Assembly (NCBI GenBank): GCA_964501925.1
Contig: CAZCTM010000040.1
Span: 1-15,620 of the forward strand
Direction of reading: 5' to 3'
DNA: 15,620 nucleotides
Source: CAYLYU01 sp964501925
GTDB lineage: Bacteria; Pseudomonadota; Zetaproteobacteria; Mariprofundales; Mariprofundaceae
Each line of letters begins with the position of its first letter. The first letter of the stretch is position 1. This document shows positions 13,556-15,620 of the stretch, piece after piece. A program made the position numbers and the translations under genes. Below the pieces are notes generated by a model. The model made no database searches and was not told the DNA's origin. It was given only the letters and a program-made list of their open reading frames with translations.

Positions 13556-15095
13556 AGGCAAAACGGGGAAACACCGGTTGCGGACGACCGCAAACATGGC
13601 CACTCTGCAGCAGGCCCCAGCCACTCTGCTGATGCTTGCTGAGAACAGAATCATCGAGATGTTCTTTATTCATGATTTGGGCAAGCATGAGCATTGCCTT
13701 CTCAGGCATGAAAGGATACAGCTGGATGGCCACAAGACGAACGGTTTCGATAAGGTGATAGAGGACCGTATCCAAGCGCGAATCTTCTCCCTGTTTGGCC
13801 AACAACCAGGGGGCAGAAAGCTCAACATAACGATTCCCGTGCCGAACCACATCATTGATACAGGCCAGCGCTTCATGAAATGCCAGTTGTTCCAGCGCCT
13901 CGGAAACTTTGAGCTGCATGGCCTCCAACCGGGCAAGCAAGGCACGATCCTCCTGCTCCTCCGCCCGCGGCATACCAAGCTGTCCCTGCCTGTATTTGTG
14001 AAGCATTGACAGGCTCCGGTTAAGGAGATTGCCAAGGTCATTTGCCAGCTCCGTGTTGTAACGTTGTTTCACCATATGCAGTGAGAAATCACCATCTTGA
14101 CCAAAGGGAACCTCTCTCAACAGAAAGTAACGAATGACATCGGCATCGAACTCGGCGAGAAGATCCGCGGGTTTAACCACGTTTCCCTTGGACTTGCTCA
14201 TTTTCTCACCTTCAACCGTCCACCACCCATGAGCAAAGATGCGTCTGGGCAGAGGAAGATCCGCCGCCATGAGCATGCATGGCCAGTAGACCGCGTGGAA
14301 GCGAAGAATATCCTTGCCTATCAAGTGCACATTCGCCGGCCAGAAGGCCATTTTTTTCCCATTCGGAAAGCCAAGGGCGGTCAAATAGTTTGTTAATGCG
14401 TCCACCCAGACATAAACCACATGCTTCTCATCTCCGGGAACAGGTATCCCCCATGAAAACGTGGTCCGTGATATAGAAAGAGGTTTAAGCCCTCCTTCGA
14501 CAAAACGGATCACTTCATTACGGCGGGATTCGGGGGCAATGAATTCCGGGTGGCTGTGTATGTGCTCCAGAAGGCGCTCCTGGTAGTCATTCAAGCGGAA
14601 GAAATAGGACTCCTCCTCCACCCGCTCAATGGGTCGGCGACAGTCCGGACAGAGTTTCTTCTCGAATACGGCGGCCTCCTTAAGTTGTGTTTCCGTCCAG
14701 TAGGACTCACATGGAACACAATACCAGTCCTGATATTTCCCCTTGTAGATCGCCCCTGCCTCATCAAGCCTTCGCCACATGGCCTTAACGGAATCCCGAT
14801 GTCTTTTTTCTGTCGTACGAATGAAATCATCATTGGAAACATGGAGTTGTGGCCATAAATTCCTGTATCGCTCAACGACCTGATTGGCGAGGTCAATGGG
14901 CTGCATATGCCTTGCCTCCGCAGCCTGCTGCACCTTCAGACCATGCTCGTCCACACCGGTCAGGAAGAAAACATCCTTCCCGCTTAAACGCTGATAGCGA
15001 GCCAGGACATCGGCTGCGATGGTCGTATAGATGTGCCCGAGATGCGGTTCATCATTGACATAGTAAATAGGCGTCGTGACGTAATATCGCTGCAT
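13554..15095 (-). CDS. metG: Methionyl-tRNA synthetase
   Basis: A class I aminoacyl-tRNA synthetase of 513 residues that charges tRNA-Met and initiator tRNA. It begins MQRYYVTTPIYYVNDEPHLGH, with the HIGH-type motif as HLGH (18-21) and FFLTGVDEHG (43-52). A single zinc knuckle has four cysteines, CVPC (126-129) and CPDC (149-152). The KMSKS motif is exact (298-302), before an alpha-helical anticodon-binding domain ending near the C-terminus. The protein stops right after that domain and has no C-terminal Trbp111-like tRNA-binding extension, so it is the short form. ATG 15113 is also in frame, but ATG 15095 has GGGGTG upstream and matches the family N-terminus. It lies 34 nt after holB, probably in one operon, and converges on the lipoprotein gene. 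Confidence 0.97.
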   Translation of the reverse strand: MQRYYVTTPIYYVNDEPHLGHIYTTIAADVLARYQRLSGKDVFFLTGVDEHGLKVQQAAEARHMQPIDLANQVVERYRNLWPQLHVSNDDFIRTTEKRHRDSVKAMWRRLDEAGAIYKGKYQDWYCVPCESYWTETQLKEAAVFEKKLCPDCRRPIERVEEESYFFRLNDYQERLLEHIHSHPEFIAPESRRNEVIRFVEGGLKPLSISRTTFSWGIPVPGDEKHVVYVWVDALTNYLTALGFPNGKKMAFWPANVHLIGKDILRFHAVYWPCMLMAADLPLPRRIFAHGWWTVEGEKMSKSKGNVVKPADLLAEFDADVIRYFLLREVPFGQDGDFSLHMVKQRYNTELANDLGNLLNRSLSMLHKYRQGQLGMPRAEEQEDRALLARLEAMQLKVSEALEQLAFHEALACINDVVRHGNRYVELSAPWLLAKQGEDSRLDTVLYHLIETVRLVAIQLYPFMPEKAMLMLAQIMNKEHLDDSVLSKHQQSGWGLLQSGHVCGRPQPVFPRFA

Positions 15096-15129
15096 GATCG
15101 GCTGGCACCCCATTAATTAACTTATGAAC

Positions 15130-15620
15130 CTATGCGGTCTGTTGAAGAGACCGCAAGCTTAAACGCAAACACAACAGTTGTGCCAGAAGCGATTGAGCCG
15201 GACGCAGGCTGTGGCGCCGGACAAGTTGCGGCCACTTTGCGATCCCTTCAGCCGCCTTCAAAACAGCAAGCCGATCGGTAAATGAGCCCCGCTGAATGAC
15301 GTCCGGATCAAGATGCTGAAGAACTGTCTCTGAAATCAGATCGTGTGGGATGCGATGAATGTTCCTGCCGATCCAGGCTTCCACCGCTCCGACATCCATC
15401 TCAGCCGGGTTGGCGGTCAGTGCATGCCATGTAGCCAGCGCCTCACAGATGTCTGTATCCCGCATGGCATACACCCGTCCTGGACGACCACATGCCAGCC
15501 GGCCGGCCAGATCAAGTACGGATTCCTCAACACCCATTTCATGAAGAACCTTGCGGCAATCATGATCGGACAGGGGTGCGACGTGTTGCAGAACACATCG
15601 TGACCGGATCGTCGGCAGCA
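15130..15620 (-). CDS. holB: DNA polymerase III delta-prime subunit, C-terminal part (5' end outside window)
   Basis: The frame is open from the right edge (first full codon near 15618) to a TAG at 15130, giving 163 codons, about half of a normal delta-prime. The first residues, LPTIRSRCVLQHVAPLSD, contain the SRC motif that follows sensor 1 in clamp-loader AAA+ subunits and is typical of HolB. The remaining part is helical, as expected for the lid and collar domains (KVLHEMGVEESVLDLAGRLACGRPGR). Delta-prime is part of the gamma complex that loads the beta sliding clamp in the replisome. The next gene, 34 nt downstream, is metG. The order holB-metG is familiar from several proteobacteria, where tmk usually precedes holB. 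The N-terminal AAA+ module is not visible here. Confidence 0.9.
   Translation of the reverse strand, partial: LPTIRSRCVLQHVAPLSDHDCRKVLHEMGVEESVLDLAGRLACGRPGRVYAMRDTDICEALATWHALTANPAEMDVGAVEAWIGRNIHRIPHDLISETVLQHLDPDVIQRGSFTDRLAVLKAAEGIAKWPQLVRRHSLRPAQSLLAQLLCLRLSLRSLQQTA

Noticed and set aside
15096..15113. Longer MetG start at 15113
   Set aside because: The six extra residues (MGCQPI) are not part of the family N-terminus, and ATG 15095 has GGGGTG upstream.
1..15620. tRNA, rRNA, CRISPR arrays, insertion sequences or attachment sites
   Set aside because: I saw no cloverleaf sequence, direct-repeat array, transposase or terminal repeats by reading both strands. Coding genes fill almost all of the window.

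Overview
The window is from a Gram-negative bacterium, almost certainly a proteobacterium of moderate GC content. It encodes an outer-membrane secretin, a lipobox protein and a full Gsp-type type II secretion (T2SS) assembly. The lineage cannot be fixed from the sequence alone. The order holB-metG and a short, single-knuckle four-cysteine MetG recall Alphaproteobacteria and deep-branching groups such as Zetaproteobacteria or Magnetococcales. The DUF2062 protein and GspN look more gamma/delta-like. I therefore offer no genus.

Layout on the minus strand, read right to left. 15620-15130 is the C-terminal half of the clamp-loader subunit delta-prime (holB), cut by the window edge. 15095-13554 is methionyl-tRNA synthetase (metG). 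On the plus strand, 13048-13503 is a small glycine-zipper lipoprotein, convergent with metG and separated from it by a strong hairpin terminator. 12845-12321 (minus) is a DUF2062 membrane protein, divergent from the lipoprotein across a gene-free stretch of about 200 bp that contains competing inverted repeats.

12169 to the left edge is one minus-strand T2SS operon in the order gspC-D-E-F-[membrane protein]-[YidD-like]-G-H-I-J-K-L-M-N. Every one of the 13 gene junctions overlaps by 1 to 26 nt (the C/D overlap depends on the gspD start chosen), which points to one translationally coupled transcript. The parts are the secretin (D), the clamp protein (C), the inner-membrane platform (F, L, M), the assembly ATPase (E), the major pseudopilin (G), four minor pseudopilins (H, I, J, K) and GspN, which runs off the left edge. 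No prepilin peptidase (gspO) or pilotin (gspS) is present, so these must lie elsewhere.

The most unusual part is a two-gene insert between gspF and gspG. One gene encodes an unrecognised signal-peptide/helical/multi-TM protein with a PGAGHAW motif. The other encodes a divergent, N-terminally anchored relative of the membrane-protein-insertion factor YidD. Their overlaps with gspF, with each other and with gspG suggest that they are stable members of this operon, perhaps helping to insert pseudopilins or platform proteins into the inner membrane.
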